Source of the DNA: Rhizoclosmatium globosum
Lineage: Eukaryota > Chytridiomycota > Chytridiomycetes > Chytridiales > Chytriomycetaceae
Direction of reading: 5' to 3'
DNA: 52,456 nucleotides
Assembly (NCBI GenBank): GCA_002104985.1
Contig: MCGO01000247.1
Location: forward strand, 1-52,456
Shown: positions 1 through 12,100 of the stretch, piece after piece
How the letters are laid out: the number at the start of each line of letters is the position of its first letter
How positions within the stretch are numbered: the first letter of the stretch is position 1
Translations under genes and position numbers: made by a program
The notes under the pieces: generated by a model
Told to the model about the DNA's origin: nothing
What the model saw: the letters and a program-made list of their open reading frames with translations, nothing else
Database searches by the model: none

Positions 1-38
1 CTTATTTGCTCTTTGTTACTTCCATGCTGTTGTTTTAG

Positions 39-1358
39 AGAGGAGAAAGTTTGGAACACAAGGCTGGAATAAGGGTTACCCGTTTAGCACTGGAGATTTG
101 ATGATTTGTACAGATGTGCTGTTTAATTACCTTGAAGTGAGTTGATTGTGCATCAGATATGTTGTCATACTGACTTTGTATTCAGCAATTCTCAAAAGTT
201 CCCTGGACAGACCTGAAGTACATCTTTGGTGAAATTATGTATGGAGGCCATATTTCTGATGACTGGGACCGCCGCTTATGCTCCTCATATTTGGATGTCT
301 ATTTGAGAGAGGAAATGTTGGATGGAGGGTTTGAATTGGCTCCTGGCTTTGCCTCACCACCAACATCTGATTACAAAGAATACCACCGTTACATTGAAGA
401 AAATCTACCTCCAGAGTCTCCATATTTGTATGGATTACATCCTAATGCAGAGATTGGTGTCTTGACAAAAATGGCTGACAAGTTGTTCCAAACAATTTTG
501 GAAATGCAGCCACAAGATGCAGCTGGTGGTTCAGCTATGTCTAAAGATGAAAAAGTTCGATCATTTATAGAAGAAATTATCAGCACTTTACCTGACAACT
601 TCAACGTACCAGAGTTAATTGCTCGTGTTGAGGAGCGAACCCCATACATTTCTGTAGCCATTCAAGAATGTGACCGAATGTCTATTTTGACATCAGAAAT
701 ACGCAGGTCATTAAAAGAATTGGAGTTAGGTCTAAGAGGAGATTTGACCATCACAGAGAATATGGAGACACTTATGAATGCAATGTTTATGAACCAAATT
801 CCAGCATCATGGGAAAAATTAGCCTTCCCATCACTCAGTGGGTTGGCATTGTGGTATGCTGATTTGCTACTACGAATCAAAGAGTTGGAGAACTGGGTGG
901 CTGAATTCCAACTACCAGCTGTTGTCTGGATGTCTGGACTTTTCAATCCACAGTCTTTCTTAACAGCTATTATGCAGACAACTGCAAGGAAGAATGAATG
1001 GCCTCTTGATAGAATGGTTCTTACTGTTGATGTCACAAAGAAGGCCAGGGAGGAGTTCTCAGGTGCACCTCGAGAAGGTGCATATGTGCATGGATTATTT
1101 ATGGAAGGTGCTAGATGGGATACAGGAACCGGCCTTATTCAAGAATCTCACCTGAAAGACCTTACGCCAGCCATGCCTGTGATTTATATTAAGGCCATTC
1201 CTGTCGATAAGCGGGACATGAAGGGGGTTTATGAATGCCCTGTGTACAGAACACGACAGCGAGGACCAACATTTGTATGGACATTCAACTTAAAAACAAA
1301 AGAACGGCCTCAAAAATGGGTTCTTGGTGGTGTTGCTCTTTTAGCTTCAATTGATTAA
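39..1358 (+). CDS. Axonemal dynein heavy chain, C-terminal part (5' truncated by window)
   Basis: Last two visible exons of a ciliary dynein heavy chain, the motor ATPase that slides outer doublet microtubules. Exon 39-136 encodes the [15 protein letters not shown] block; a 49-nt GT-AG intron (137-185) follows; exon 186-1358 runs through [17 protein letters not shown] and [13 protein letters not shown] to the stop. The ending, with [17 protein letters not shown] and [13 protein letters not shown], is the conserved dynein C-terminal domain. By resemblance to the family it is closest to outer-arm beta-type chains (DNAH9/11/17 group); that subtype call is inference. The AAA+ ring and stalk lie upstream of the window. 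An AATAAA sits 15 bases after the stop. Its presence implies a motile flagellated stage. Confidence 0.95.
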
Positions 1359-1372
1359 ACGTTATTTATCTA

Positions 1373-1378
1373 AATAAA
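1373..1378 (+). terminator. Poly(A) signal of dynein gene
   Basis: Canonical AATAAA shortly after the dynein stop codon. Assigned from the motif and position only. Confidence 0.5.
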
Positions 1379-1452
1379 AATTGATCTGTAATATGTGTAA
1401 TTGTTATCTTGTGGAGAAAGTATATTGGCTATCTTCTTATAATGCTCTGCAC

Positions 1453-1760
1453 GATTTGGAGTATTAAGAAGAAAATGGCCATTTGTTCTCTATTAAGCTG
1501 AAATTATATGCATTAATGTGTGATCCAAATCCTGAATAGGGCTGTAGTGTAAATATTGGATGAGCCTATTGCCTTTGAAGTTTCAAGGCAACTCTCTATC
1601 CCAATAGAAAACGAACAAAGTCTCTCTATTAGTTTATAGTACACACTTGTTAGATTGATTTGGAATATTCTTTATTCTTCCCCCTCACTTTCGGTCCAGA
1701 GATGGCGATTGAAGTTTTGGAGGTGTCCCTGAAAAAGTTGGTCAAACACCAGCTCCCTGA
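1453..1760 (+). repeat. Left arm of ~310 bp long-range inverted repeat
   Basis: This segment matches the reverse complement of 12841-13167 along nearly its whole length, with scattered substitutions and small indels (about 80-90% identical by eye). The shared part starts at GATTTGGAGTATTAAG, passes through TGTGTGATCCAAATCCTGAA and ATTGGATGAGCCTAT, and ends near CCCTGAAAAAGTTGGTCAA. This arm lacks about 20 bases present in the other arm after the ATGGCGATTGAAGTT block. It begins 95 bp after the dynein stop. The two arms bracket about 11 kb holding a copia remnant and the receptor gene. Confidence 0.85.
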
Positions 1761-2778
1761 GACTTTGTGACGCACTGGGCCAGTATGTTTTACTCAGCGG
1801 TTCAATTCCCGCTGATGGCTTGAGCTTTTATGAGTATTATACCTATGAGGAATGTAGGTTTCATATTTTATCAAGAATTAAAGCCAAGAAGGAAAGGTGA
1901 GTGTCCTTATTTGACCAAGAAAATTTTGTGAGCAAATAGTTGCAACATGACCAACCCCCTTGAGTACAGGTCTTGCTCATTTTAATATATTCAGAAGAAC
2001 GTGATCAAACATAGCTTGTGTAACTCCAAAAATAAGCTTGCGCCAGTCAGAGGCCTTCACACAATTTGGGCCTTGATGCATTCATCAATAAACCAAACAA
2101 AAGGATTGATGGACAGCCATGGCCACCAAAATACTCACAGCATTTGGGCCAACAGAGAGCGTCAAGATAGGAAAATGGTACAACAGGGGGTCAATTCTGG
2201 AATCACTCGAGTGGAGAATATTTTGGGGCTCATTGCTATGTGCACTTGATAAACATACAGATGGAATAACAATAAAAGCAACACACAAAAAAGTATCAAT
2301 TAGGATGTGAAAAGGAGGATACAAACTCAAGGAAAGACTCACCTGTGAAGCCCAACATCATTGAAATAGACACTACACATCTGTCTGACAAAACCAACAC
2401 TGTGTTGATTGCACTTAACGCGCTCCCTACTTGACAGAATCATGATCCCTCAACCTTCAGGATGCGCTTGGCCTTCTGCATTTTCTACTACTAAACCACA
2501 CCCAGCCAAAATGGCTAAGGAAGTAAACAGCATGCCAACCACATGAACAGAATGTACAAACAAAGACTGAGAATTGTACTCCAGGAGTTCCCAAACAAAA
2601 AACCCAAATCACTAAAATAGACAGCAATAGAAGAATGGGCACTGTTTGTAAAATACTCTAACTATTAAGGAAATACAATAATTATCTACTAAATTCCATT
2701 TGGACAGGCCAGAGCAGTATTTTTGGAGGATGGACTTGAACGCACTACAGCAAGGAACTCTCACTCAAAAAAATATAT

Positions 2779-2952
2779 ATGTCACCACTCACTGCAAAGG
2801 CTGGACCTTCTTCTGTCCAGCCTTTAGTTCCAACACAGAAGGAATCTCATAGATGGAATGAGGATGAAGTCAATAAGATGTTAAAAGGCGTTGACGGCTG
2901 CTATAATGTAGTCTTCTCCAAAGCACACAACTGTGTCAAAGAAGGTAATTAA
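2779..2952 (+). pseudogene. 57-codon open frame, possible gag N-terminus
   Basis: ATG-initiated frame ending at TAA 2950-2952. It contains an SANT-like stretch (RWNEDEVNKML) and a possible splice donor just before the stop (GAAGGTAATT). It is the only ATG-initiated frame near the left edge of the copia remnant, so it may be the start of its gag. No independent function can be assigned. Confidence 0.35.
2796..2825. repeat. Perfect 11-bp hairpin with 8-nt loop
   Basis: AAAGGCTGGAC and GTCCAGCCTTT form a perfect 11-base-pair stem around CTTCTTCT. It lies within the first codons of a 57-codon open frame (2779-2952) at the left side of the copia remnant. Function unknown. Confidence 0.7.
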
Positions 2953-4316
2953 TTGAACTTGTCCAGTGTCTGTTGCTTTTGCTCTTTCAGATTTATGCTG
3001 CAATGTATACCAAAAACTAAGACTATGCTAGCCTTTTTTGATATTATTTAGTATATATATTGTGTTGGTGTATTATGAATAGAAGGAATTCTTTCCCTCA
3101 ATCTCTTGCCTAACCCAAACCCCTCAAACACCAACAATGCTAGCCACGTACGGCAAACCAGAGGAGTCTCAGAAATTCAGCCAATCAAACTACGCGACCT
3201 ACTTCCTAAAGTGGCTCAAAGAAATCAAAAAGACTCTCAGCAACCCCAGCCTCCCCTCTGGCTCAGCCCTCTACCAAGTTACCCCCCTCGCACCTGACTC
3301 AGTACCAATGAACTCTCATGTTATGTTTTTTAATATTGATATCATCCCTGTCTTGAAAGCGCGCATGTATGGAACTGAGTTGGTTGCAAGTGCCAAACGG
3401 GAAATGAGGTAGAACGGCATCGTTGCGCACTATGAAACTGCATTGTCTGGGTAACCATCAAAAATTCGACAGATGACACGCTCTTCACCAACTTCAAAAA
3501 CTCAGCTGGCCAAAAACAAAAAATTATAAAATGTGACTCAGCAATTATTGGATTTGTAAAACACAATGGATATCTTGACATGTGTCCAACATAGATTGAC
3601 GGCGCAAATTGCCATGTCAATGGAATTGTTGCCCTTCCAAAACATTGTCAAATCTCTCACCAATCAAACATCAATGCAGCTAAAAACACTCTTCAATCTC
3701 TATGCCTTGCTCAAAACAAACATCCCCTCACTCTCCTTGAAAATATTCAAACCCAAATCCTCATTCTTGCAGACCTTGGGTACCCAGACTCAACAAAGCT
3801 ATTGCTATGCACTGAATTTAATCTGTCAAATATCAACAACTTCTTCACTGGACTTACCAACAATGACCTTGCACGCTCAATGACTACCCAAAGGCAAAGA
3901 CGGACCCTCTTGATTTTGCCGAAGTACTGAGCATTTGTTGCAGAAGACAAACTTGAGTCACATGGTCAAACAGCACACAGGGATCACTTTGGAACAGTTG
4001 TTTGTTTGTTGCCAAGCATCCTTCGCATCTCTCGAGGAACAATTTGCGTCTCTGACTAGAGTGTTTGCTGCCACCTGCCATGTCAGCCACAATCCAGTGA
4101 GCACCGTTTGGTTTCCCAGAAGGCACTACCTCTGAATTGCTTTGTGTCCATTTCAAAGGATGTATCTGAGTTGATGAAGAACACGGGAAAATCAATTGCC
4201 TTCATCACCTACACAATGCTTCAGCCGCAACTGCTGCCTTAAATACACCCTTAACTTTTGAAAAGTCTCAAATTGTTGTTTGTTGTGCATTCAATAAAGC
4301 TTCTACAACTTACCCA

Positions 4317-4574
4317 TTGACAGCCCCTATTGCAGCAAAACAAGTGTTGTACAAACCAAAGCCTATTATTGCATACCTTGATTCCGGTTCAGAAAAGCAT
4401 TTAACCCGCTTTGATTACCTTTTTGTCAACAAATCAAAATGTAAGCCATCAAGATTACAGGGCATTGCACTTGATGCTGTCATTCAGGGTGATTTGAAAA
4501 GGGAGGATTCCAGTTTGACTGTCAAAGATGTGAAACATGTGCCATTTTCTATACAAACACTTGTATCAATATGA
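4317..4574 (+). pseudogene. Copia protease fragment
   Basis: Open stretch of about 85 codons with IIAYLDSGSEKHLT, which resembles the copia protease active site (DSG followed by a conserved H), and VKDVKHVPF, which resembles the 'LKNVLYVPxL' block that normally follows it. It stops at a TGA, after which the next copia domain continues in other frames. Remnant only. Confidence 0.65.
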
Positions 4575-4659
4575 AAGCTCCTGTGTGAAAAATTGGATGT
4601 ATTCTTTGATCACCAAACTATGACTGTATATATTGGTAAAATGAAGGACAGCGTGTTCA

Positions 4660-5019
4660 ATGTTACTGCTCAACAGTGCTTGTGCAAAAGGCGGGGGCCT
4701 CTTTCACCTTACTCTTGACTCTCCAATTACTCAACACCAGCCTGACCATGATCCAAGTATCAAAGCCTTGCTTGGTACAACATTTCCCCGTTTTACGCTA
4801 TGGACATGGTATGAAAGGTTTATGCACGCAAGCATTGATCAAATTTTGAAAACAGTTCCTGCTGTCCATAGTCTCTCATTTGCTGGTTCAGACAAAGAGT
4901 TTTTCTGTGAGACATGTGTTATGATGGCCAAATTGCCCAGACTCCGCTACAACAAATGTTCCGTTGACAGCACTAGCTTCATTTTTTGCAGATCCACCAG
5001 CCATCAGGTGACATTGTGA
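4660..5019 (+). pseudogene. Copia GAG-pre-integrase domain fragment
   Basis: Open stretch with TLWTWYERFMHASIDQIL followed by FFCETCVMMAKLPR. This matches the GAG-pre-integrase pattern (LWHxRxGHxS... CxxCxxxK) that carries the integrase HHCC zinc site: here H of 'MHAS' and C-x2-C of 'CETC'. One expected His is replaced by Y ('WYERFMH'). Confidence 0.7.
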
Positions 5020-5249
5020 CTTTCTTATTCTACTTGACACGTGACAATCTAATCTCCATTATTACACAATCAGATTCACGCTTTGTACAATAGCCGCTTA
5101 TTTTACGCCTACTCTTCCTCCTGGAATTATATCTATCTATTAAAATCTGGATGGACCATTAGCAACCTTCTTGACACGCTCATTATTGATGTATTCTTTC
5201 CAGAAAAGGGAAACCCCTCTCAAGATGGTCACATATGTATGCTGGGCGT

Positions 5250-5975
5250 CATCTGTTCACTTCAAAATTTGTTATGGTTAGTTCAACCACACTGCGGAAG
5301 AAGTTGTTAAATTCTTGAAACTGGCTATTGCGTATCTTGAATCCTTCTCCACTGAAAAAGTCCAAAATATCAGAATGGATCCAATAGGAGAAGCAGAAAG
5401 CAAATTGATGCATGAAGCATGTGCCGAACTGTTATAGACTCTCCAAATTACATGTTCAGATGCACACAACCAGAATGGGCACTTAAACGGGTACTTTAAA
5501 GTCATGATGGAAAGAGTCTGCGCAAACATTATTCAAACAGGAAAGCCGAAGGATTTCTGGCTGAACAGCACCCTCTATCATACCTTGTTGACAAAATACT
5601 ATGCAGAAACAAAACAAAAACACCAGTTGAACTGCTCACTGGAAAGACGCCAGAGGTAAAACATTGGAGAACCCTCAGCTGTGTTGCCTATCCACATATC
5701 CGCCCAAAACATATCAAAATCACTGACAAGAATATTGATAAACCAGGGATCTACTTGGAAAACTGGACCTTGGGCTGTGCGAAGTACATTTATTGGGTAT
5801 GGTAATTATGATGGTCACCCAGTTCAACGTATGGGATGGATGTTCCTCACAGAAGACAGACAAACCATCTACTCACGTGATGGTTATTTCTATGAAACAT
5901 GGTTCCAATTTGAGGACATCCAAGGAAAGCAACACAAATTGATTCCGGCTGTTTGGTGGGCCAATCATCATGACA
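5250..5975 (+). pseudogene. Copia integrase core and C-terminal fragments
   Basis: Pieces in several frames reconstruct the order of a copia integrase: IRMDPIGEAESKLMHEAC (normally 'IRTDNGGEF', so the catalytic Asp is kept and the NGGEF block altered), then DAHNQNGHLNGYFKVMMER (normally 'tPQQNGvaERxNrtlmexar'), PVELLTGKTPEVKHW, and FIGYGNYDGHP (normally 'FvGY'). At least two frame changes and several stops separate them, so no protein can be made. Confidence 0.7.
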
Positions 5976-7525
5976 ATTCTGAAGACAAAGACTATATTAC
6001 TATGATTACAATGCCATTGGAATGCTGAATTGAAACAGTTGAAGAAGCTGCAACAAGTAGTGAAATCTTGAATCCTGAAAACGCTAAGTATTTTTACACC
6101 TGAGCCGGATTCTTACGAAAACTAAATATATCGATGAATCAATATTGGTTTATTACCATCATAGTGTATGAGGTCCGACGGGATTAGACACCCCAAAAAA
6201 CAGTGAGCTTCCCACGGTTGAGGTTCTGCCGAAAGGTTCGACCCTCGCCCACACACACAGACGCAGAAGAAACCCCTGGCTGGTAAACCCAGCCAGGAAC
6301 AAAGGAGTTCAACCTGAAATACAATACAAGCTCAGCATTATGACATATTGCGTAAGGCCAAAATGACAGCAATGAAAGCTCTCAAAAGTGCCAAATGAAG
6401 TGCTGCCTTTGGAAAACACAAGAAACTCGACAATGTAAATGCGTATCAGTTTAAACTCAAGACAGAGGCTACAAGTCCTATTGTGAACTTGTTCTATGCC
6501 CTTACTAAAAAAAACGAAGAAGAATCTGGTGTGTTTGAACCATACGTGGGAGCCATTTCAGACGGAAGTTTGCAAAAGCTGTGTGATGTTGGCCAAGTGT
6601 ATGTTACAAACCCTGACATGGAAACCAACAAGATCTTTTCCATCCATGTCACCCAGAGAGGTATGAATACCCAGCTAAAGCTGGGGCGTGATCCTGGCTG
6701 GGTTCCTTCAGAAATGAATAAATGTGTTTATTTAATACGTCAAAGCGATGGGTGGATATCCCATAAATCGACTATTACTGATCCAACTTACCAAGAACAG
6801 AGCCAAAATCTAACGTCAAACTTTGAGGTTCATAAAAAATTGTACTTAGCTATGTCTATGCCAAGTTTGGGGTGGAAATCGCTTGGGCCGATCGTGAGAA
6901 AAGGTGTTGGATGCGGGGGCAGTGGCGGTCTAATTTTCTAATTGATTTTGGACCAGCCTCTCCTCCGGAGAAAAATGCCCCCAAGAAAAGAGCGAGGAGA
7001 TGCTGGCATGGAGCCTACATATATCCCAGAAGGATTCCCACTGCCAGAAGGAATCTCACGTCATACGCACTAAATTCAATGATTGAAAGTCATCAATGAA
7101 CAACTCAATGGATCCTTTCTATTTGCGAGATGGTCAATTCTGTGAATATGGTTTTGTCCAATGCCCCTCAAGCACAGCACAGCGGATCAAACCACTTTCA
7201 GATATTGAACAAATTAATTAGCACATGACCCTGATTGTCTTGCAGACAAATTCCTTGCCTGGTTGAATGAATAACTTCTGATACCCATCAAAGATATTGT
7301 GGGCACTATTATTGGATGCCAAAAGACTTACACCAAAGGATGCTTTGATATGGACCATGCAGCCTATATTTTGGACTCCTGCCTTCCCTACCAGACAAAA
7401 CAAGCTAATTAAAACTGAGTAAACTTGGACAACATGTTAAAACCCCGCAGTAAATCCACTGGGAAGCCCTTCAACATTTGTTTGAATCAAACCAGTGGAA
7501 AAGTTCAACAATTTAGAAAGTCTCA

Positions 7526-7580
7526 AGATGGCAATTGGATACACTGATGCTGACTCTGCTGCCGACAACAACACTTGAAA
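7526..7580 (+). pseudogene. Copia RNase H-like remnant
   Basis: The frame reading AIGYTDADSAADNNT then stop resembles the copia RNase H start 'lxGYsDADWAGDxxdR'. It marks the right side of the retroelement remnant. An upstream stretch (7290-7390; GCFDMDHAAYILDSC) may be the preceding connection region, with less certainty. Confidence 0.5.
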
Positions 7581-9196
7581 ATTGCAAACTGGAATTGTTC
7601 AAGGTATCATCAAAACTCAAAAAAACAGTATCAGACTCAACTGTTCTCTGGATCAAACTTCTTCATCTACTTTAACAACATTCTGAAATGGCCTGGGTAG
7701 GCCAAGCTTGAGGCAAGAATCCAGAGCATCATTTTGTGGATGCCAAGATTGTCCATTAAGAGTGCAGGAGTCAAACTTAGATGAGAACTGTTCCACAAGG
7801 CATAAACTCAGCAAGAACATGAATCCATTGTTCCTCTGTCAAGAATCCAGTTTATAGGAATTGTATCTTTCTGCTGCTTTCCAGCAGCAGGATTGTGGAT
7901 TTGCAGATTTCTGAAGCTGATTGGCAATACCAAAACATTGAGAATGTGCTGGCAGAAGCAGTGACAGTAGGCATGAAGCTAGCCATCTTGTCTCAAATGC
8001 CACTAAATTCATTTGGGCGGATACAAGGTTGTAACAATTGCCTTGGAGCTGGAGGAACTGTTGAAGAGCTTCAAGCGCATTTCATCCACATTGACCAAGT
8101 TTTTTCAGCTGTAGGGACCAACAGTCATCCAATCCTAAATGCAATCAACCAATCATTGACCTCAGCTTCAGTAAGCAGTGACGTGCAAGCTGGACTGATA
8201 GCTATTGTGGTAAGTGTTAATACAATCCTTGTGTCTTTCCTTGAAACCATCATACCACGCCCAAGCCGTCCATTCTGAAGGTCCCCAAGTCTTCCATAAA
8301 AAAAGGTGAAAAACAGTGAATTTGCATTGAAGTCTGCCAAACATATCCTGGACATTGCACCACCATATTTATTGATTCATTAGATTTATCGGAGTTGCAA
8401 CTTACCTCAACCACATCAGCCAATTTTTAAATAAATAAAAAACACATGGGTGCCATTTATCTTCAACCAAATGGCAGGATTTCACATCCAAGAAGTCACA
8501 GTTGTTCGCCTGAACCGCGAAAAATGCTGGACAAGTTTGTGTTAATCTTCCTGAATCTTAAGCCTCACCACAAGGTTTTGTTGAAGCGAGACTACTACGT
8601 GGATGCCGATGGCTGCAACTAACTGTGTGTGAAGTGCATTCATCCCGACACCATAATACACTTTCCATTTCCTTTCTTATGCATACCTTTCTCGTGTAGT
8701 CTATGTTGATATCAGACGCTCACAACACTACAAAAAGCCAAATCATCCTCTATGATGCTCAATATGCACAAAATCATGGCTTTATTTCAATTGGAAGGCT
8801 CTGATTGATTCCAATTAATCTTACCAAACTGTCATCAACTGGAAACAACCAGCAGTGCCTCTACCTTCTCTATTCTAAAACAATTTCAGCTCAATAAATA
8901 AATATCTAAAGATCACCTTAGTCGCTGAGAGTATCTTCCCAACAATCATCCAGTTCTGCTGGACTTACTTTGAAGACTCCTTTCCACTTTTCTTATTTGC
9001 CTATGTCTAATGGATTTATTGGAACATTTGTGGAGAAAGTGAAATCCAGTAGGATATTGTACAGCATTTTGGGTTTCTTCGAGATAAATAATTTAGATTA
9101 TTCTCAAGACTTTAACCTTCAAATTTATTCCGGAAATTTAGATAGAAAATAAGTTGATTAATGCACGAAAATTGTATTGAAATAAAATGAATTATT
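7581..9196. other. Intergenic DNA, probably degenerate transposon flank
   Basis: No gene recognised. An open stretch at 7895-8278 (+) has no ATG near its start and no known motif; its readable part ends beside a donor-like GTAAGTG at 8211. A second open stretch at 8970-9152 (+) looks random. AT-rich sequence towards 9196 forms the 3' flank of the receptor gene. Confidence 0.5.
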
Positions 9197-12100
9197 TTAA
9201 GGAGCTGGTGTTGTATTCAGTGGTTTTGTCTCGTCAAAATCTTCTTTTTTCATAGTGCTTGGTGATTTGTTTGGGGATCCACAATTGGGGCTAAAATTAG
9301 CTTCTTGGTCTTGGTTGATACTTTTCTTAGAAAAACTAGCTGTTCTCATAGTTGATCTTGAAGTTGCTTGTAACTTTTCTATGGACCCCTTTCCACCAAT
9401 AACAATTCTTTGGCGTGATGTTGAAGAAGTTGCTGCACCACCTGTACCCATGGAACGAATACTAAAATTCAAGCTTTGAGTCTGGCTTTTTTCAGATTGA
9501 CTTCCAATACTTCCTATTTTACTGGATACAATACCACTTATAGCATCTTTGTGTTTATGATAGTTTCCTCGAATCCATCTAATGATATGGAGAAATGGGG
9601 GTAAAAAAATAACCATTCCAGTCTCAACCAAGAGAAGATTGGAAACACCATATTGATCTGTGTATTGACGAAGACCAATCATGGCCAGAATTCCTAGTGC
9701 AATTTCTCTGTTCAAATAGGCCTCCAAGTGATTTGAAAATGGCTGCCAATAGATTCTTGTTGCGCAAATAAATGAAAGAACCATAACATACACATTCATT
9801 TGAACAGAACCTTAAGACTTTATGTGAGCTACGGCTAAAAATATTCTGTAGTCTTCACTCACCAGTGTATCGTGACATCATGGTAAAAAGGACAGAGACC
9901 ATTCCCTTTTCCATGATTGTAATAGGCATCATAAAGAACATATCTGGCTTAAATATAATGTATAGACACTGAAAGAGCTTTTTGATGGGAGTAAGGTCTT
10001 CATGTGAATACGTGATTTGGTCAGCCTTCCATAACTTGAATAGAATAAATGCAATTCCACATGGAAGTCCAATCATCATTATGATTATAACAATGATAGC
10101 AAAAGCAGCAGATCCAACATGAGATGAAGAAAAGCACTCCACTTGAGGAACTTGGGTAAGAACATTGCGGCCCAAAACATCCTGACATTGTAAGCTACTC
10201 AAGAAGTATAAGTTGAGTTAACTAATAATTCACTCACAGTAATAGACTACTATCAACTAATGGCATGATAATAAAGGTCATTGTTACAATGACAGCACGA
10301 AAACAAATTAAGCTGATGGAATCTCCTTTCAGCCAATACGGCATCCAGTTATTGATGACATCTGTTGCACCAGGAACATGTCCTTGAATTGCACGAATAA
10401 TAAAATATAAAGCGATAATATATCCCAACATAAGCATGGGAAGAAAGAATCGAAACAGGATTTTTGAAATCCCATTAATAGGCAGTGGGCAGTCTGAAAC
10501 AAACCCATCAACATTCAAGGATGCAATAGCGAGAAATGTACTGATTCCAGGAATACTGAGGATACCATTGATCTGTGTCTCAAAGACATAGCGAGCCACT
10601 TGAAAGTAGAAAAATAGTAACTCCACTGTTGGTGCCTCTTCATATGGAAGAAGTAACAGTAAAAATGAACAAAAGAATGCCAGGACAATCACAAAGTAAA
10701 AGCTTGATCCCCCACCTGAGGAGCAATGACGACAATGGCCACCCCAAAGGTATGTATTCTCTTCTTTACATTCTGTACACAAAAGGCCAGTGAATTGTGA
10801 ATCACAAGTAAGAACTGGACAACTTCTATGAGAACAGCAAGCTTCTTGAGAAGGACATATATAACTAACTGGAATTAGTGTATTATTTGGCATCCATAGG
10901 CCCGTTTGGACTTGAATGTTGTTTCCACCAAGACAAGCAAAATTTGGCGGGCAAGGCTAAACATAAACTGTGTTTGATACCAATGTAGAAATAGAAATTG
11001 TGCTTACAAGACATTCAGCTGTATTATTTGCATTCCAATTGTAACTTCCAGTTGGGCAGTCCATACAAGTATAAACAATTCCAGTTAAATATCTCCCTTT
11101 TCCAACACCACAAATATCTAAAATTAAACAATATTTTATAAGTGTGGAATTTATACATGTCTGCTCTTACTTTCTGATTTTGGTGGTATTGGAAGCCAAT
11201 TATTGTATCCGCCTCCATAACCCCCTGGTACCTTTCCTTGCTTTTGAGGAGAATTGAATGTGGTATTGATCCAGTCACATGCAGCCTGAGCTGGTGTCCA
11301 GTTGTTTACAAACATGGACTTCATCATAGTTGCCATATCATCATCCCCAATACGAATCTGGTTAACAAATCCATTCAAGTCCGGAAAATCACTCATGAAT
11401 TGCGTTGATGCAATTTTCTTAATTTGTGTTGGAGCGGTATCAGTTGTGAGCATAGTAGATGTTTTGTCTAAGATTTGATGAGAATTAAGTTGATTACCTA
11501 TCTGATATCTTACTTTTCCTGAGAGCATAATATTGTTGTGCATTATTTATGGGAAACATAACTCGTGTCAAATCATTTCCGGAAACTATGGAGCTTGGAG
11601 TCCAACCAAAAAACATGACAGGTTTTTTTTGGTTGATAGCATTTTGAATTATATCTTGAGCTTGGTTAATTCCAAGAAAATTAATTGTCACTGGAAGCTT
11701 AAGGCCATCAATAAGACGTTGATAGATTGCACTTGCAAGACTTGGATCATAATGCCAAAGCTCAAAGCATTGAACACTTTTTGAGTTGCAAGTCTTTGGA
11801 ATATATGTCTATACAGAATGAGTTGAGGTCTTGAAGTGAAAAATTCCACCAACCCCATTTGTGCAAATCCCTCTTGCCTTATCGCAAACTGGTAAGTTGT
11901 TGATCAGTGTCCGTGGTCCTTGACCGCTTAGGGTGATTCCCGCAGCAGAGAGTTGATCCGCCTTTGTAAGAAATCGCCAGAAGTCCATAGAAAAGTCGGG
12001 GTATGCATTAACCAAATAATTTGGAATAAACCAGCCAAAGTTCCCATTATACCTAAACTACTATTAGCTTTTTGAACAGAATGACATTCAACTGACCCAG

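Larger units (their letters stand above)
1359..2778. other. Non-coding, repeat-derived intergenic DNA
   Basis: No convincing gene. It contains the left arm of the long inverted repeat (1453-1760) and then AT-rich sequence whose short open frames on both strands have no recognisable motifs. The stretch at about 1785-1830 has a B-box-like GGTTCAATTCC inside a small hairpin and might belong to a short tRNA-derived element, but no full cloverleaf can be drawn. Confidence 0.5.
2779..7600 (+). mobile_element. Decayed Ty1/copia (Pseudoviridae-type) LTR retrotransposon
   Basis: Recognisable pieces lie in the usual copia order on the plus strand, all broken by stops and frame changes: a possible gag start (2779-2952, 57 codons, containing RWNEDEVNKML), unrecognised gag-like sequence (3100-3900), an aspartic protease fragment (4317-4574, YLDSGSEKHLT), the GAG-pre-integrase zinc region (4800-4960), integrase core and C-terminal pieces (5250-5975) and an RNase H-like block near 7530-7575 (IGYTDADSAADNN). 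Protease before integrase before RT/RNase H is the copia order; gypsy elements place integrase last. A convincing reverse transcriptase core was not found, and no LTR pair or primer-binding site could be identified by eye. It is certainly non-autonomous. Confidence 0.75.

Noticed and set aside
1780..1835. tRNA gene or tRNA-derived SINE (GGTTCAATTCC B-box-like motif in a small stem)
   Set aside because: The putative T-arm has an 8-nt loop and no acceptor, D or anticodon arm can be paired around it; kept only as a remark.
6150..6310. Second tRNA-like region with GGTTCGACCC
   Set aside because: The B-box-like motif has no plausible cloverleaf around it. The sequence lies inside the decayed retroelement.
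7895..8278. 127-codon plus-strand open frame as a gene
   Set aside because: It starts at a GTG, has no ATG near the start, no motif and no conserved context.
2641..8900. LTR pair bounding the copia remnant
   Set aside because: No direct repeat of more than about 20 bp and no TG...CA ends with a primer-binding site could be found by eye; a dot plot is needed.
8970..9152. 60-codon plus-strand open frame as a gene
   Set aside because: AT-rich chance composition, no motif, immediately beside the 3' end of the receptor gene.
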